A stretch of DNA of 64,000 bases from Ambrosia x helenae (GCA_030844895.1 CM061234.1:11528043-11592042), one strand, 5' to 3'; shown: positions 44,926 to 56,385, numbered from the stretch's first letter. Made by a program: numbers and translations. The notes: generated by a model from the sequence alone, not told the origin.

Positions 44926-45924
44926 GGTAGAAGATACGGTAGAAAAATTGTTTTGTGTAGAAAGTGTAAGAAGTGTTTTTAACCGTTAGATTAAATCTAA
45001 TTAAAACTTGAGATGATGGGCATTTTAGACTTTTTAACCATTTTATTAATTATATCAATCCCACTTTTTAGCAACTTCCTCTAGTGATTATGGAGATTTA
45101 TTATCCTTAAATAACTAATTATTCTTTCTTTTCAACTTGATTCAGAACATCTTCTTAATTCCTACATGATCTCAGTAGTATTTTATAATAATCAGATTTA
45201 ATCTTCATCTTCTTATAATAATCGAATTATTAAACAGACGCAAATCAGTAGTGTTTTTAAACAGACGCAAATCAGTGGTGTTTTTAAACAGACGCAAATC
45301 AGTAGTGTTTTTAAACAGACGCAAATCAGTAGTGTTTTTAAACAGACGCAAATCAGTAGTTTTTTAAACAGATGCGAATCAATAGTGTTTTAAACGCGGT
45401 GCAAAACAGTAGTGTTTTTAAACAGACGCAAATCAGTAGTGTTTTTAAACAGATGCGAATCAATAGTGTTTTTAAACAGATGCGAATTAGTAGTGTTTTT
45501 ATAACACTGCTAGTTGGAGGTTTAAAACACGTGCAGAAGTTGGATTGAAGATGACTATAAAATATGAATACAAACCGGCGCGTAAGATATTGTGGGTGTT
45601 ATTGCGTTTTTCTTTTGGAAGATGATTTTGAGTTTGAATGTAGGAGAGAGAGAGAGAGAGCAATGAATATTAATTATCTATAATAATATTTAGATGAAAG
45701 AGAGAGTCATTAATGTAAGAGCATTAAAACAGTTTCCAAAACACTTTGATACAAATGACTTTGATACACTCAATTAAAACACATATTGACGATCTTACCC
45801 TTAATTCCTATAATATATAATTAGATTTTAAACACATCCCATCTTTTAATCTCCACCATCCATCTTTAAATCTAATGGTTGAAAACACTTCCTACACAAA
45901 ACCATTTTCTTACAGGAACCCTAC

Positions 45925-45926
<2 letters not shown>
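44926..45926. mobile_element. Element E1 inserted in a TA tract (about 1.0 kb)
   Basis: GGTAGAAGATACGGTAG..TTGTTTTGTGTAGAAAGTG at the left pairs with CACTTCCTACACAAAACCATTTT..CTACCC at the right. TATATA lies on both sides. No transposase. The superfamily is not assigned. Confidence 0.6.
45232..45500. repeat. 27-bp minisatellite inside E1, ten copies
   Basis: Unit AAACAGACGCAAATCAGTAG plus TGTTTTT. Several copies are identical; others carry GATGCGAATCA variants. Confidence 0.95.
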
Positions 45927-45957
<31 letters not shown>

Positions 45958-45959
<2 letters not shown>

Positions 45960-46370
45960 TCAAGATCGTGTACAAAGTGTTTTTTTTGTGAGAAGTGTGA
46001 GAAGTATTAAAAATTGATACTTAGGCATCATTTTTGAACTTAGTCGTGATGTTTTGGATTGTTTTGCCTATAAAAACACCAAACATAACAATTAAAAACC
46101 GAAAACAATGTATTTTAGGCTTAAAACTTAAAACACCATGCTAAGAACATTAGCAGTGTGTTTTAAGTGTTAAGTAGTGTGTTGTAGCTGTTTTTTAAAT
46201 TTAATGACTATAATACATTGTATTGTGTTTTAGATTGTTGTGTTTGGTGTTATTCAAGTTAAAACAACCTAAAACATCATTTCTAAATCCAAAACATGAT
46301 GTCTACATGTCAATTCTTAGTCATTCGCACACTTCTCACGAAAAATGTACTTTGTACAGGATCCTAAACC
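45958..46370. mobile_element. Element E2 inserted in the same TA tract (413 bp)
   Basis: GGTCAAGATCGTGTACAAAGTG..GTGAGAAGTGTG at the left pairs with CACACTTCTCACG..ACTTTGTACAGGATCCTAAACC at the right. TA tracts lie at 45,927-45,957 and 46,371-46,393. Its interior is unrelated to E1. No ORF. Confidence 0.65.
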
Positions 46371-46394
46371 TATATATATATATATATATATATG

Positions 46395-47390
46395 TTTGGA
46401 TGAGGAGCAAAAGTCAGAAGCAACTATTGCAGGGTGTGATTGAAGCAGTGATCTTGAAGATGTTTTTTTTTTTGGGATATGAGTGATTTTAACCTATTCT
46501 GCTTACATAAAAATAGAATTTATATTTATTGGTTTGAACATAATTAGTGACTTGCCTATACATGATTAATAAATTATTTGAACACGTGTTTTTATTCTTG
46601 TATGAACAAAACCCCACAAAAAATAGCCGTTTTTTCTCCATTTTTTATATTATACTATGGTACTCCTTGGAATGATAATAAAAACGCTCGTTAATTTGGT
46701 GTAATTTAAAAAAAAAACTCGTATATAAAAGATATTAGCGTTTAAAAATTATGGGAGGAAACATGAGAGAGAAATATCCAATTTTGATTTTAATTTTTTT
46801 TTCTAAATCTGTAGCAAATAAAGATGAGGAAGGAGATAGATATAAAGTATATGCATATGTATATTGTATGTGTGAGGAATATATAAATAGAGAAGAATAA
46901 ATGATAGATGGGTCAAAGTAGTGTATGGATTAATTAATATTAAAAAAATAGAATTTTTGTTTTCAAATACATTAAATTAATATGGATTAACTTGAAATTT
47001 TGTTTTAATATGGATTAATTTGAATTTTTGTTTTCAAATACATTAAATTAATATGGATTAATTAATATTTATTTGAAAAATAGAAGAAAAAAAACATTTA
47101 AGTGAAGTGAATCAGTGGAGTGCTGCCTCCAAAAAACTGTTTTAGTGAAAGAAATCAGTGAAGTGATGTGGCAGTGCAGAATTAGTTAAAATCAGTGAAG
47201 TGAAAAAAAAAAACTGGGGTAGCACCCCTTCCCCCTAATAAATAGATTATAGGCCAAGGGTACATTTTCTTTGCTCGGTGATGATCCAGTGAATGTTGAT
47301 GTTGATCGACAATCACCGGTGAACCGAAAGTTTTGATTATTTATGTCCAAGAACCGAGTGTAAGTGATGAGTTTTTATGATGAAATGGTG
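46395..47390. repeat. Inverted paralogue of 58,200-58,800
   Basis: AACCTATTCTGCTTACAT, the TTAATTTGGTGTAATTT block and GCTCGGTGATGATCCAGTGAATG all recur in reverse between 58,200 and 58,800, in mosaic order with unrelated inserts. No gene. Confidence 0.7.
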
Positions 47391-47592
47391 ATCGTTGTGG
47401 TTGATAGTTGTCTAAATCTTTGTCAAAGTCATGTTTAAACTAAATGGTTGTTGCTAAAATGTTGAAATCATCGTGGAAGATGATCGGTGGGCTGAAATTT
47501 TAACTATGGGGCGGCGCGTGAGGCCCACGCGCCTTGAGATCAGTGATAAACATAAATGCTATAAAAAATCAACCATCCGAAAACCCCTTGAT

Positions 47593-48300
47593 TGTAACAC
47601 CCCAACCGATGGCGGAAACATTAGGATTTCACGTATTGATGATTGTTCAGTAGCTCATAGTAAATAATAAATTTCAATAATTTATTTAAATAAATTACAT
47701 ACAATTGTTCTAAAAGAATTTGTACATCAAAATAAAAAAAAATACTAGATACATATCTTCAAGCCAGCTATAACCTGAAACATGTTAAGTTTGAAAATAT
47801 TTTAGGTCAACAAAAGTTGGTGAGAATTACATAAGTTTGAATATTGAATAAAATTTGTACAATTCGAGTGTCATGGCAAGTCTAGTTCATATGTGAAAAC
47901 AATACTACCCGGTAAATCGTGTGCATAATCAAACCTTGTGACTAGAATATTGTGGTCCATCACATACGCATATGGTTCACTCATTTTTGTTGCGATAACA
48001 ATCACCCACGCTACCCATACTGGAGGTAACGTATCCGGGTGGGGTTGTCAATCCAATGGATCTATCATTGTGTATCGTTGGCTTGTACGGAGTTAATGAT
48101 TATGCAGTCTAATTGTGCTTACCATAGTAATGTTTAAGACATAATCCAACATAGAATAACACATAGACACTTATGTTGAATGTAATTGAAAATGTAACAT
48201 GTTTACTCCAAAATAGTGAAAAGGGGCTATGTAAACTCACCTTAGCACAAGTCTTGAATCCTTTGAAATAGTCTAAGTGTGGCACAAACGATTCCAAGTA
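47593..48300 (+). mobile_element. LTR-like block B (TGTAACACCC start)
   Basis: Starts TGTAACACCCCAACCGATGG and parallels block A at 13,458 over about 700 bp with moderate divergence. No internal coding region follows. Confidence 0.45.
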
Positions 48301-49055
48301 TTACCCTAAGTTAAAGGCAATAAATAAGTTTAAATTTTTCTAGTCTACAAATATTTCTAGGGTTCCTAATTTGGGGATAGGCAATTGTTTAATTGTTAAT
48401 TTAGATAAATTTTTAATGAACAAATAAATAAAAAGTAAATAAATAAAAGGACTTTTTATAAAATTTTGATCAAAGTTGGTTGTATTACATGTTGTAAATG
48501 TGAAAATAATTTTATAAAATTATTTTCTTGATTATTGAATATATAGTATATTAATATTTATCTGTCAACATATAGTATTTATGTCTAAAAATATTAAAAT
48601 TCATAAAATTTCAAATTAAAATTTATATTTCTGTTCTAAATGAACAAAAATAATTTGTGTAAAATTTTGATGTAAAATAGTGAGAAACGGATTTATTATG
48701 AATTATTTATGATTAAAAAAGAAAAAATTAATTAAAAATATTAAATAAATGTTTTTCTGAAATAAAAATAAATTCTGAAAAGGTTATTGATTTATAAGTT
48801 TAAAATAATTTTTGTGAGATTTTATAAAATCGTTAAGATATTTTTATAGAATTATTAACTTATAAATGAATAAACTTGTAATATATTTTATATATATTAA
48901 ATAAATGATTTTTGAAAAACTAAATTTTTTATGATAAACTTTACCATTAGGATAACATAAAATAATTTTTATAGAATTTATAGACCTCTTTTGGTATTTT
49001 AAAATTATTTTAAAAGATTTTTTAAGTTAAATATATAAATAATTAAGTGTTTTAA
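48301..49055. other. Very AT-rich DNA
   Basis: No gene. Its composition and position after block B mirror 14,181-15,170 after block A. Confidence 0.5.
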
Positions 49056-49064
49056 AAAAATGGT

Positions 49065-49150
49065 TGTGGTGGCTATGACTCGAACCCGAGTCAAAGGCCG
49101 GTTCAATGATTTTAAATCACAAGCCTGACCAACTGGTCTAGACCCTGAGA
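49065..49150 (-). other. tRNA-like sequence 1 (Pol III boxes)
   Basis: On the minus strand, GACCAGTTGGTCAGGC (A-box-like) and GGGTTCGAGTC (B box), then AACCATTTTTTT. There is no complete cloverleaf with a 5' acceptor strand, so a tRNA-derived repeat is more likely than a tRNA gene. Confidence 0.5.
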
Positions 49151-49214
49151 ACGGTTAGGTTTGGTTTCAATTAATTATAAAGGTTCATTGGACTTAATCA
49201 TAATTCATTAGAAA

Positions 49215-49300
49215 AAATGGTTGGGGACGGGATTCGAACCCCTGTCCACAGCCGGTTCCAACGTTTTAAACAAACAAGTATTACCAACTGATATGTGGAT
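49215..49300 (-). other. tRNA-like sequence 2 (Pol III boxes)
   Basis: On the minus strand, ATCAGTTGGTAATAC and then GGGTTCGAATCCC, ending CCCCAACCATTTTTT. Same orientation and layout as sequence 1, 150 bp away. Confidence 0.5.
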
Positions 49301-49902
49301 CAGTTGGTGATAATTTTTGATCTGTTCTAAGATTATACGAGAACTGTATGTGTCATCATCCCCAAATCAACGTATGAACCCTAGCTTTCTAATGTGATTA
49401 ATTAGCAACCAAAACCCACAGAATCTATGGGGCTTTTGATCGGACAATAACGAAGAACAGAAACATACACTTAATTGAAACTTACAGAACGAGATTGAAG
49501 ATGAATGTCCGGTCAACCGATAAAGTCAAAAACGCGAGAAAACAGCTTATACTTGAGGGGTTTACAGAATTGAAGGTAGGGATAAATGTTTTGGCGAGTT
49601 TAGGTTGTAATGAGAGGTCCAATTTATATAATAATGCACGAATTGCTCGAATGGGATGTTTGACCCATACCAAATTTACAAACGTGTAATTGTCTTAATT
49701 ATGGTATGTTTTGAATGGATTTTGGCGTGGGGAAAATGCTGGAAGGTCGGTCAAAGGCATTCCATACTTAATTCATGTCAAAAACGCGGGATAATAACTT
49801 GATTGGAAAGGATAGATCGTAGGTTTGACTTTGTTTTGTTGACTGACTATTCGAGGAAGGGATTATGTTTATTCTGTGTTGGAATAATAACACAAAGAAC
49901 CG

Positions 49903-49980
49903 TGGCTCATCTGGTTGAAATGTGTGGCGATGGGCTGGTTGGACGCGGGTTCGAGTCCCGGTTCAACCATTTTATTTTAT
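49903..49980 (+). other. tRNA-like sequence 3 (Pol III boxes)
   Basis: GGCTCATCTGGTTGAAATG and then GGGTTCGAGTCCCGG, ending TTCAACCATTTTATTTT. Opposite orientation to sequences 1 and 2, with the same AACCATTTT ending. Confidence 0.5.
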
Positions 49981-50159
49981 TTTTTGAAGCATAATATATT
50001 TATAAACTATAATATATATATATATATATAGTATACTAAAACAAGGTTAAAATGTTACGAATTATTTTTAAAACACGCCAAAACGTCAAGATTCAACGAT
50101 TTTATTGATTAAATAATAGTACAAGCATAATCAAAAGTACGAAATGTTACATTGGTCAT

Positions 50160-50365
50160 TTGAGAACCCTTGACCATCCGAGAACCCCTTGGCCATCCAA
50201 GAACCCCTTGACTATCCGAGAACTTTTTTGGCCACCCGGAAACACATGGCTATCCGGAAACGCCTACTTATCAGAAAACCCTTAATTATTTGGAAGCTAA
50301 TGTGTCATCCGAAAACTAAGTTTCCATCGAAAACTAAGTTTCCATCCCGAAACCCAATTTTCATA
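50160..50365. repeat. Degenerate ~21-bp tandem repeat
   Basis: Units of the form CCTTGGCCATCCGAGAACC, clearest at 50,165-50,225 and fading rightward into ACTAAGTTTCCATCGAAA units. Confidence 0.75.
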
Positions 50366-50959
50366 CGAAAACTCACTAAAATTAAGCTCATTTATTTTGA
50401 TTGTTGGTGTTTATTCATTTTGCTTGGGCTTAGATCTTCTTGACACTTGAAAGTTGATTTTATGTTAAGGTTTTTGTTTTCATTTGCAGATGTGGAAGAA
50501 GATGATGATGATCCACCTGAAGCTACAAGGGCAAAGAAAGATCACTTTCCAGATTTAGCCGAAAGCTGGATGCAGTTGAAGATTCCTTGTAAGCTGATGC
50601 GGGTAGAAGGTGTATCACGGAAAACATCTTTGCTCATCATGTCTTACTATGGTACTTCAACTGTATCAACTGATGGACGAGGCTCACATTTTTGCTGATG
50701 TCGTGTGACTCATCCACTGTATATACATTATAAAAGGTGATCCACGGGTCAAAAGGTCGTCACCGAGGACTCAGAATCAGGTTGGAGTTAAAAGGTGGTC
50801 GCTGCAGATGAACCTGGACGGGGCAAGAAGACAAGTGAAACTGACACTAACAAGAGCTCCAGATCAGGTTGATCAAGTTTTGGATACTGTGTATAAATGG
50901 TTTTTAGTTGCAAGAAGTAAATGTAGACATACCAAGACGATACAAACCTAGGGGTATAT
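50366..50959. other. Intergenic DNA with one unrecognised frame
   Basis: The frame 50,447-50,698 includes an acidic run (VEEDDDDPPEATRAKKDHF) but no known domain. It may be retroelement-derived, since LTR-like DNA starts at 50,960. Confidence 0.35.
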
Positions 50960-51262
50960 TGTTGGGCTATGGTTTAAAGGTTTGCGTCTGTCTTGGTCTA
51001 TTAGACATTTTGGGTTAGAGGTCTAGTGGTCAGTTGGGGTTTCGGCCTACTAGGCCCATTGTATGAGAACCGCCCTATGCAACTATAAATAGGGGGTTCC
51101 TAAACTAGTTTGAGGTTGCTAGTAGTTTTGCTATTCATACTCTCTTGTACTCGGTTTTGGTGTACCAGACGACTCCTTGAAGTCGTGTGCACCCTAGTAA
51201 TATAATCATTCCTTTTGAAGTTTCTTTGTTGTTCTTACATTCAATCTTAGTTTCCGCCTTCG
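50960..51262 (+). mobile_element. LTR-like sequence with TATA box
   Basis: Starts TGTTGGGCTATGG after a CTAGGGGTAT purine patch. TATAAATAGGGG lies at 51,084, and a polyadenylation-like AATATAATCA downstream. The sequence type is common in plant LTRs. The CA end and target duplication were not found, and the junction with the gag remnant lies near 51,260-51,310. Confidence 0.5.
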
Positions 51263-51667
51263 ATTGAGTGTGTTTGATACCTTGGGGAGGATTCTGGACT
51301 TACATTTCATGAATCCTCGGTGCCATTGCAGTGCTCTTCCTTCTAAATGGACTGCAGCATATCTCACCTTAAATCTTTCTGGTGTTTCATCAATTGAAAA
51401 GAAATGTTCACACTTATATAGCCATCCCTCAACATCATCACCATTAAATTTTGGAAACTCCACCTTAGTCAATCGATTATTACACATATGATCAGTTTCA
51501 TTTCTTGGCACCATTGTCCCTTGTTTTTCCAATTTTGAAAATGTTGCTTGCATCTGATCAAAGGCTACTTTAAGACTCAATAGACTTTCTTGAGTTTGTG
51601 TTGTAAACTCATCTAACCGACTAACATCTTTGGCTATACGATCGACTTCTTGGTTTCTGGTAGTCAT
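51206..51667 (-). pseudogene. Ty3/gypsy gag fragment
   Basis: The ATG at 51,667 begins MTTRNQEVDRI. After a coiled-coil-like segment (FTTQTQESLLSLKVAFDQMQ) comes the retrotrans_gag signature KVEFPKFNGDDVEGWLYKCE, FFSIDETPERFKVRYAAVHLEGRALQWH. The frame leaves the family after HRGFM (near 51,310), where unrelated DNA begins. Gag proteins form the retroelement particle. There is no protease or polymerase, so this is the 5' stub of a longer element. Confidence 0.8.
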
Positions 51668-52027
51668 TTTATCGAATTGAATTGAATTTCGAACAAGAAT
51701 TGAAAGAATTACAGAAATGAACAAAGATAATCAAGATCAGACAACTTATTTGATTACAGGAATAGATTGATCAACAATTGATCAACCTAAGAATCAATTG
51801 AAAAGAACACTGAACATAATGACGGAATCGAAAGAAATTGATTAATTGATCAATGGAATGATCACAAATTGATCAATCCACAGATTGACAATCAAACGAA
51901 TTGAAAAAATGAATAAAGAAATTAAACTGAATCGAAGTAATTGGTCGGGACAGAGAAACGATGAACGGAAAAGATGATCGGAAATGTGGTAGTGGCCGGA
52001 ATCAGTGAGCTCTAATGAGAATCGGTT

Positions 52028-52040
52028 GACTCTGATACCA
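52028..52040 (-). promoter_or_regulatory. Primer-binding site of the gypsy element
   Basis: On the minus strand TGGTATCAGAGTC lies two bases after the LTR end, matching the initiator-Met tRNA primer site (TGGTATCAGAGC) in 12 of 13 positions. Confidence 0.8.
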
Positions 52041-52042
52041 AT

Positions 52043-52229
52043 TGTTAGGCTTGAATTGAGAAAACAAATAGATAGAGAAGAAGGGAAAACCCAATCAAGC
52101 TTAACTGACAGCTTGGGGTAGTTATTCTTTATAACCAACTATTAACTACCAATTATTACTAGTTACAATATTAGTCCCTCATCTATGACTTATTACATTT
52201 ATACCCTTTTACTATAAGGGATACTAACA
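52043..52229 (-). mobile_element. 5' LTR of the gypsy element (187 bp)
   Basis: On the minus strand it begins TGTTAGTATCCC and ends AAGCCTAACA, with the primer site next to it and gag downstream. No 3' LTR in the window. Confidence 0.8.
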
Positions 52230-52370
52230 CATAGCTATAGAAAAAAAAAATTAGGTCCCATCCGGTAACTAGTGACTAGTGATTTCCGAACCCCCGGACC
52301 AATTTCTCAAGCTTCGCCACTGCTAACCCCCACTTAAGGTCACCATGCCCCACATTAGGGCACAAACAAA
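52230..52370. other. Short repeat next to the gypsy LTR
   Basis: CCGAACCCCCGGACCAATTTCTCAAGCTTCGCCACTG resembles the AAGCTTCGCCCC ends of other short hAT-like repeats at 19,130 and 43,830. Ends undefined. Confidence 0.35.
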
Positions 52371-52903
52371 GGCATCCTCACCTTGATCAACAACTTTGAG
52401 CATGCATTGACCAACTACTTAAAAGAACGTCTGAACATTAACCAAAATTCACAGAAAAAAGAACCAAGCAAAAGAACTTCATTTGGATGCTGAAACGAAA
52501 ATAAACAAGATATACATGCTAGATGTAGTTCACAGATGCATACCATATAAATATATAACTGTATAAGACCTAAACGCGAGCCATTAAGTAAAACGTCAAA
52601 AGTTAAAACGACTTTTGTAACTTTGTCTAGCAAAAAGTATGATCAGCTGCTAGCTATAGGTGTAAGAAGAACTGCACACTTGCATAGATAAGCAACCACC
52701 AAAAGGGTATCTTCCATTAATTTCTTGAATTGTAAACTGCAAAATAAAACAAACTGATTGGATTTACAAAACGCCTTTTGATGAACTCGTGTTGCTACAT
52801 TGATCTTGATTAGTATCATTTTTTGTCCAAATATGGTAAGAAAAGTAGCGTATTGAAACATATAATTACCTCAGCTTGAAAAGAGGTGGCTGCGTTAGGT
52901 AAA

Positions 52904-55417
52904 AACGCATTAGTTGTCAGCACGCTTAGCCAACATGGACAAAGCGCTTTCAAAATTCCAAGAAGCAATTTCCTTGCATTTTGAACAAATGAAACAAGAC
53001 ACCAGACACATCTCGTCTTCAAATTTCCCTTCCCTTCAGAATTGTTTTTCTGTTCATTTGATGATCCTTCTTCATTCACAGGGATATCTTTCAGCTCATT
53101 ACGTCTCGTTACAGTGTCCTGAAGTAGGGGAAAATTGTTATTTTTCTGCCATTGGGCTCACAAAACAAATTAACAACAATCTTTTAGTCATCACTTCCTC
53201 CTGACAGCCCTTCATTACCATACAAGACTTGATACTAAAATCTAACACAACTCATATTCAGTTCAATTTTTGTTTTTTTTTTTTTTTTTGCATATATACT
53301 ACTACAGTGTCACTCGAACCATTTTAAAAACTACCGTTACCAATTTTTTATATTATATTCCCTAAGCTTGTAGGAACGCACGTACTTGTGAAACATTTAA
53401 AACTATCCACGTCAGCACGTTTACAAACTTGAAACGTCGTTTTAATCAGATCATAACAAGTTTAAGAGGTAACTAAGTTCTTACTTTTAAGTTTATTAGC
53501 ACAAATCTAAATCTTCAACAGATTTATAGACATTAATGTACCAAAATTCGGTGAGAGACTTTTTTGTTCATTTTTTTGACAAGTTTAAGAACTCCAATAT
53601 ATCGACAAACTTTTTAGTGCAAAGTAAATAAAGTATAAGAGAAACCTGACTATCCAAGTAACAATTTTCTAAAAGTGATTAAAATCCAAGAAGAAAAACA
53701 CGAGTATAAATACTAAAATACATGCGCAATTTAGAGTATATACTGATTACCTTATCTTCCACAACTGCATTCTGCTTAACAGAATTCTGGATGATTGGAA
53801 GCGGATACTTGGGTTCTTGAACAAGAAGCAAACCACGGGGAACTGAGCGTTTTTCTGGTCAAAGCGTCCATATCCAAACTTTGATTATCATTCCTGTGAT
53901 ACTTTGCAGATGCGTTTGTAATTTCAACTATGGATGTAAATGAATCCCTACAGATATTACACTTAATAAGATTAATGTGTAGGAACGTTATGCACGTTAT
54001 TAGTTTCCAAAACCTTCGTTATTTGAAGCAGGATGAGATGATCTATGAACTGGAGCTCCCTGCAAAACATTACAAGATGCGATAATTAATGTTTCAAGTT
54101 TAAGTTAACGGAATCAACATGCTGATCATTTAATGTACTTACTGATTCAAGATCCACTTCAGGAGGATTAGCATCACGCGTTGCAAATTGAGATTTCAAG
54201 TAGAATGCAACGTCTTTGCACGACTTAAAGTGTTGGCATCAAGAAAAGAAAAAAATTATGAGAAGATACATATATACACATAAGAGTATTTAGATGTATG
54301 TGTTGAAGTTGATCATGTAATATGACAAATGGTGTTTTAATATGATGTTGTCAACATCAGATAATCACTTGTTTTTGGGCGTTTGACAAATTCTCTTTAT
54401 TATTCGGGTGATATTAAACATACAACACCCCAAAAGCGTACACCAGGTCACCAATCACATCATACGAGCCATATAATATAGCAAAAAAAAGTCACACCAT
54501 ATTGCCGTATAATTTTTCTCTCATACGACCCATATGGTAATTCTCACCCTATCCCACGTCACGTATGACAGTCATATGGTCCACGTAGGACCACTTTTCG
54601 CCCCTATAACTCGCCTACTATTTAAGACACCACAATTAACATTGATCATACATCCACACCCACAATTTTCAAAGACGGCTGCCTAACCCAAGGGCGCAAC
54701 GACAACAAAACTCTCCACCCAACCGGCAACACCTTCACAAACACCGCCGCGTCAACATACTTCCTCCGCCTCCTAGTACTCCCCCCACCGCCCTTCCAAA
54801 CCGCTCAAAAACGCTAAAAACTCATCTTCCCTCGCCATCCCCTCCGTCTTCTTATTCAATTCACATTCAAACACATTTATCCCCATCACAAGCCACATAC
54901 TTCAAATCAATCACTTCCCCATTCACATTAATCACACCCATACCCTCAAATTCATCCCCAACCGTCAATTTTCCATTTCTCTTCCTCTTCTTCTTATTAT
55001 TCTCAACCGCTGTGTCTCTGCTATCGTGCGCCTCTCCCACAGTAACCATGTCTTTGCTATCGTACGCCTCTCCCTCCGTAACTAATCTGTTTAACGATTG
55101 TAAAATCAGCTTGTCTTCCGTCACCCTTACGTCACCGTCACCGTCATCACCGGAAACGTGACGACGGTGAGAGAAAGCGAAAATTCTCCGAGGAGTGGCG
55201 GTTGAACCGTTGGGCCGTTGGTCGGAGTCGAAGTTCAGTACGACGACGTTTTCCGGTTCATTAATGTTATAACCGTTGGATGAAGAGAGAGAGAGAGTAT
55301 AAAGCTCCGATTGAGAATTTTTTTTATATCTATATAAGCAAGTGAGTTAAAGTCCAATGCTGACTTGCTACCGTCACTGTCACCGCCGATCAACGTTGGA
55401 TGATTACCAGTAGTCAT
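52904..55417 (-). pseudogene. Inverted pseudogene copy of the MBD8-like gene
   Basis: Reads MTTGNHPTLIGGDSDGSKSA from 55,417, matching the intact gene. Lesions: a one-base loss in the A-run near 55,325 shifts the frame after YIDIKK; loss of about 12 bp in the GACTCC repeat; an extra A near 54,868 (GDKCV stop); a deletion that removes the end of exon 1 and its splice donor (joining CCGTCTTTG to AAAATTGTGGG near 54,667); loss of the exon 2 acceptor with the first codons (near 54,230); and loss of about 60 bp in the last exon, which removes the first cysteine pair. The downstream flank is retained. It cannot make the protein, but its transcript would be complementary to that of the intact gene. 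Confidence 0.9.
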
Positions 55418-55783
55418 ATGGATGCCAAAACAAACAGGTATGACAGTATGTCACTTTAGTTAATAGTTAATTATTATAATTAGTTATTAATCAAACATGT
55501 AAATCCAACCAAAAACCATGAAATTCTGTAAATAATTAAAATAGCAGTAGTAGTAGCGGGTAAAGGTAAACTGAAACTGCGCGGTAAAATAATATTGACA
55601 AATTAATAACTAGGAGTAATAGGGGTGGAGAAATTACTGTGCATGAGACGGGTATGATAAGGTGGTGGGATGTGTGTGAATGATCGGAATGGAATACAAT
55701 GGAGGAGAATTTAGGAGGAAGGCATTGGTGACGGTGAGTTGGCCGGAGGAATGGGTTTTGTTTATGCGAGTGCTTACATAAGA

Positions 55784-55785
<2 letters not shown>

Positions 55786-55829
<44 letters not shown>
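55786..55829. repeat. (GA)n tract, leader copy of the pseudogene
   Basis: Corresponds to the CT tract at 59,825-59,863 upstream of the intact gene. Confidence 0.9.
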
Positions 55830-55832
<3 letters not shown>

Positions 55833-56065
55833 TTGTAAGTTGTAACGGATGTCTTTTTCCTGCTTGATTTCCACGTGTCTAGTCTTGTTCATGTAATCCT
55901 TGTGTTCCCATTATTATTTTTTTTATTTGTTTAGTAGTGTTTTAAAAGTCATTAAATAATCATTAATACACAGATCATTATTAATTACATTCTTTTCGTT
56001 TATTTTAATATATTCCAACTTTTAGTAAAAGTGTCTTTTAATTAAATTAAATAATGAAAATAGAG

Positions 56066-56373
56066 TTTTTTTTTGATCGGCGAACAACTGTGTGGCAACC
56101 ACCCTTGCGGGGCGCCGTGCCCAAGAATCGACTACTCGACCTCCAGCAGCCCCCGCCTTCTCCCGATGCGCGGAAACCCGAGCCCCACCCGCCCGAAGGC
56201 ACGACAGTGTTATAGAACTCGTAAAACCTCGCCGCCCGTCAGATTCGAACCGGCGCCACCCCGTATTCGATCTTCACCCGGATACCAAACCATAATGTTG
56301 GAAGTGGGAATTGAACCCTTGATCACCTAAGTGAACATAAGGCCTCTCCACCACTCCACCACTATGGATGGAT
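56066..56373 (-). mobile_element. tRNA-derived SINE (minus, 308 bp), 12-bp target duplication
   Basis: On the minus strand the head has a perfect A box TGGTGGAGTGG and B box GGTTCAATTCC. The body is GC-rich and ends in an A-tail (T-run at 56,066-56,074). Direct repeats ATGAAAATAGAG lie at 56,054-56,065 and 56,374-56,385. The insertion splits sequence that continues unbroken at 41,370-41,400 (inverted). Confidence 0.9.
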
Positions 56374-56385
56374 ATGAAAATAGAG

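Larger units (their letters stand above)
52371..56005 (-). repeat. Left arm of the MBD8 inverted duplication
   Basis: Inverted match to 59,660-63,427, starting CATCCTCACCTTGATCAACAA on this side. It carries the decayed copy of the gene. The arms are separated by about 3.65 kb of LINE, SINE and Helitron DNA. Confidence 0.9.

Noticed and set aside
45232..45500. CRISPR array
   Set aside because: Direct tandem repeats with no unique spacers, in a plant transposon.
46440..46500. Empty site for the SINE at 58,799
   Set aside because: The left flank matches (AGGTTAAAATCACTCA inverted), but sequence beyond the duplication does not match the right flank, so it is not a clean unoccupied site.
49903..49980. 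Functional tRNA gene
   Set aside because: The B box is good, but no 7-bp acceptor stem or complete cloverleaf can be formed with the expected spacing.
56073..56330. 85-residue Arg/Pro-rich frame
   Set aside because: Lies wholly inside the SINE, antisense to it.
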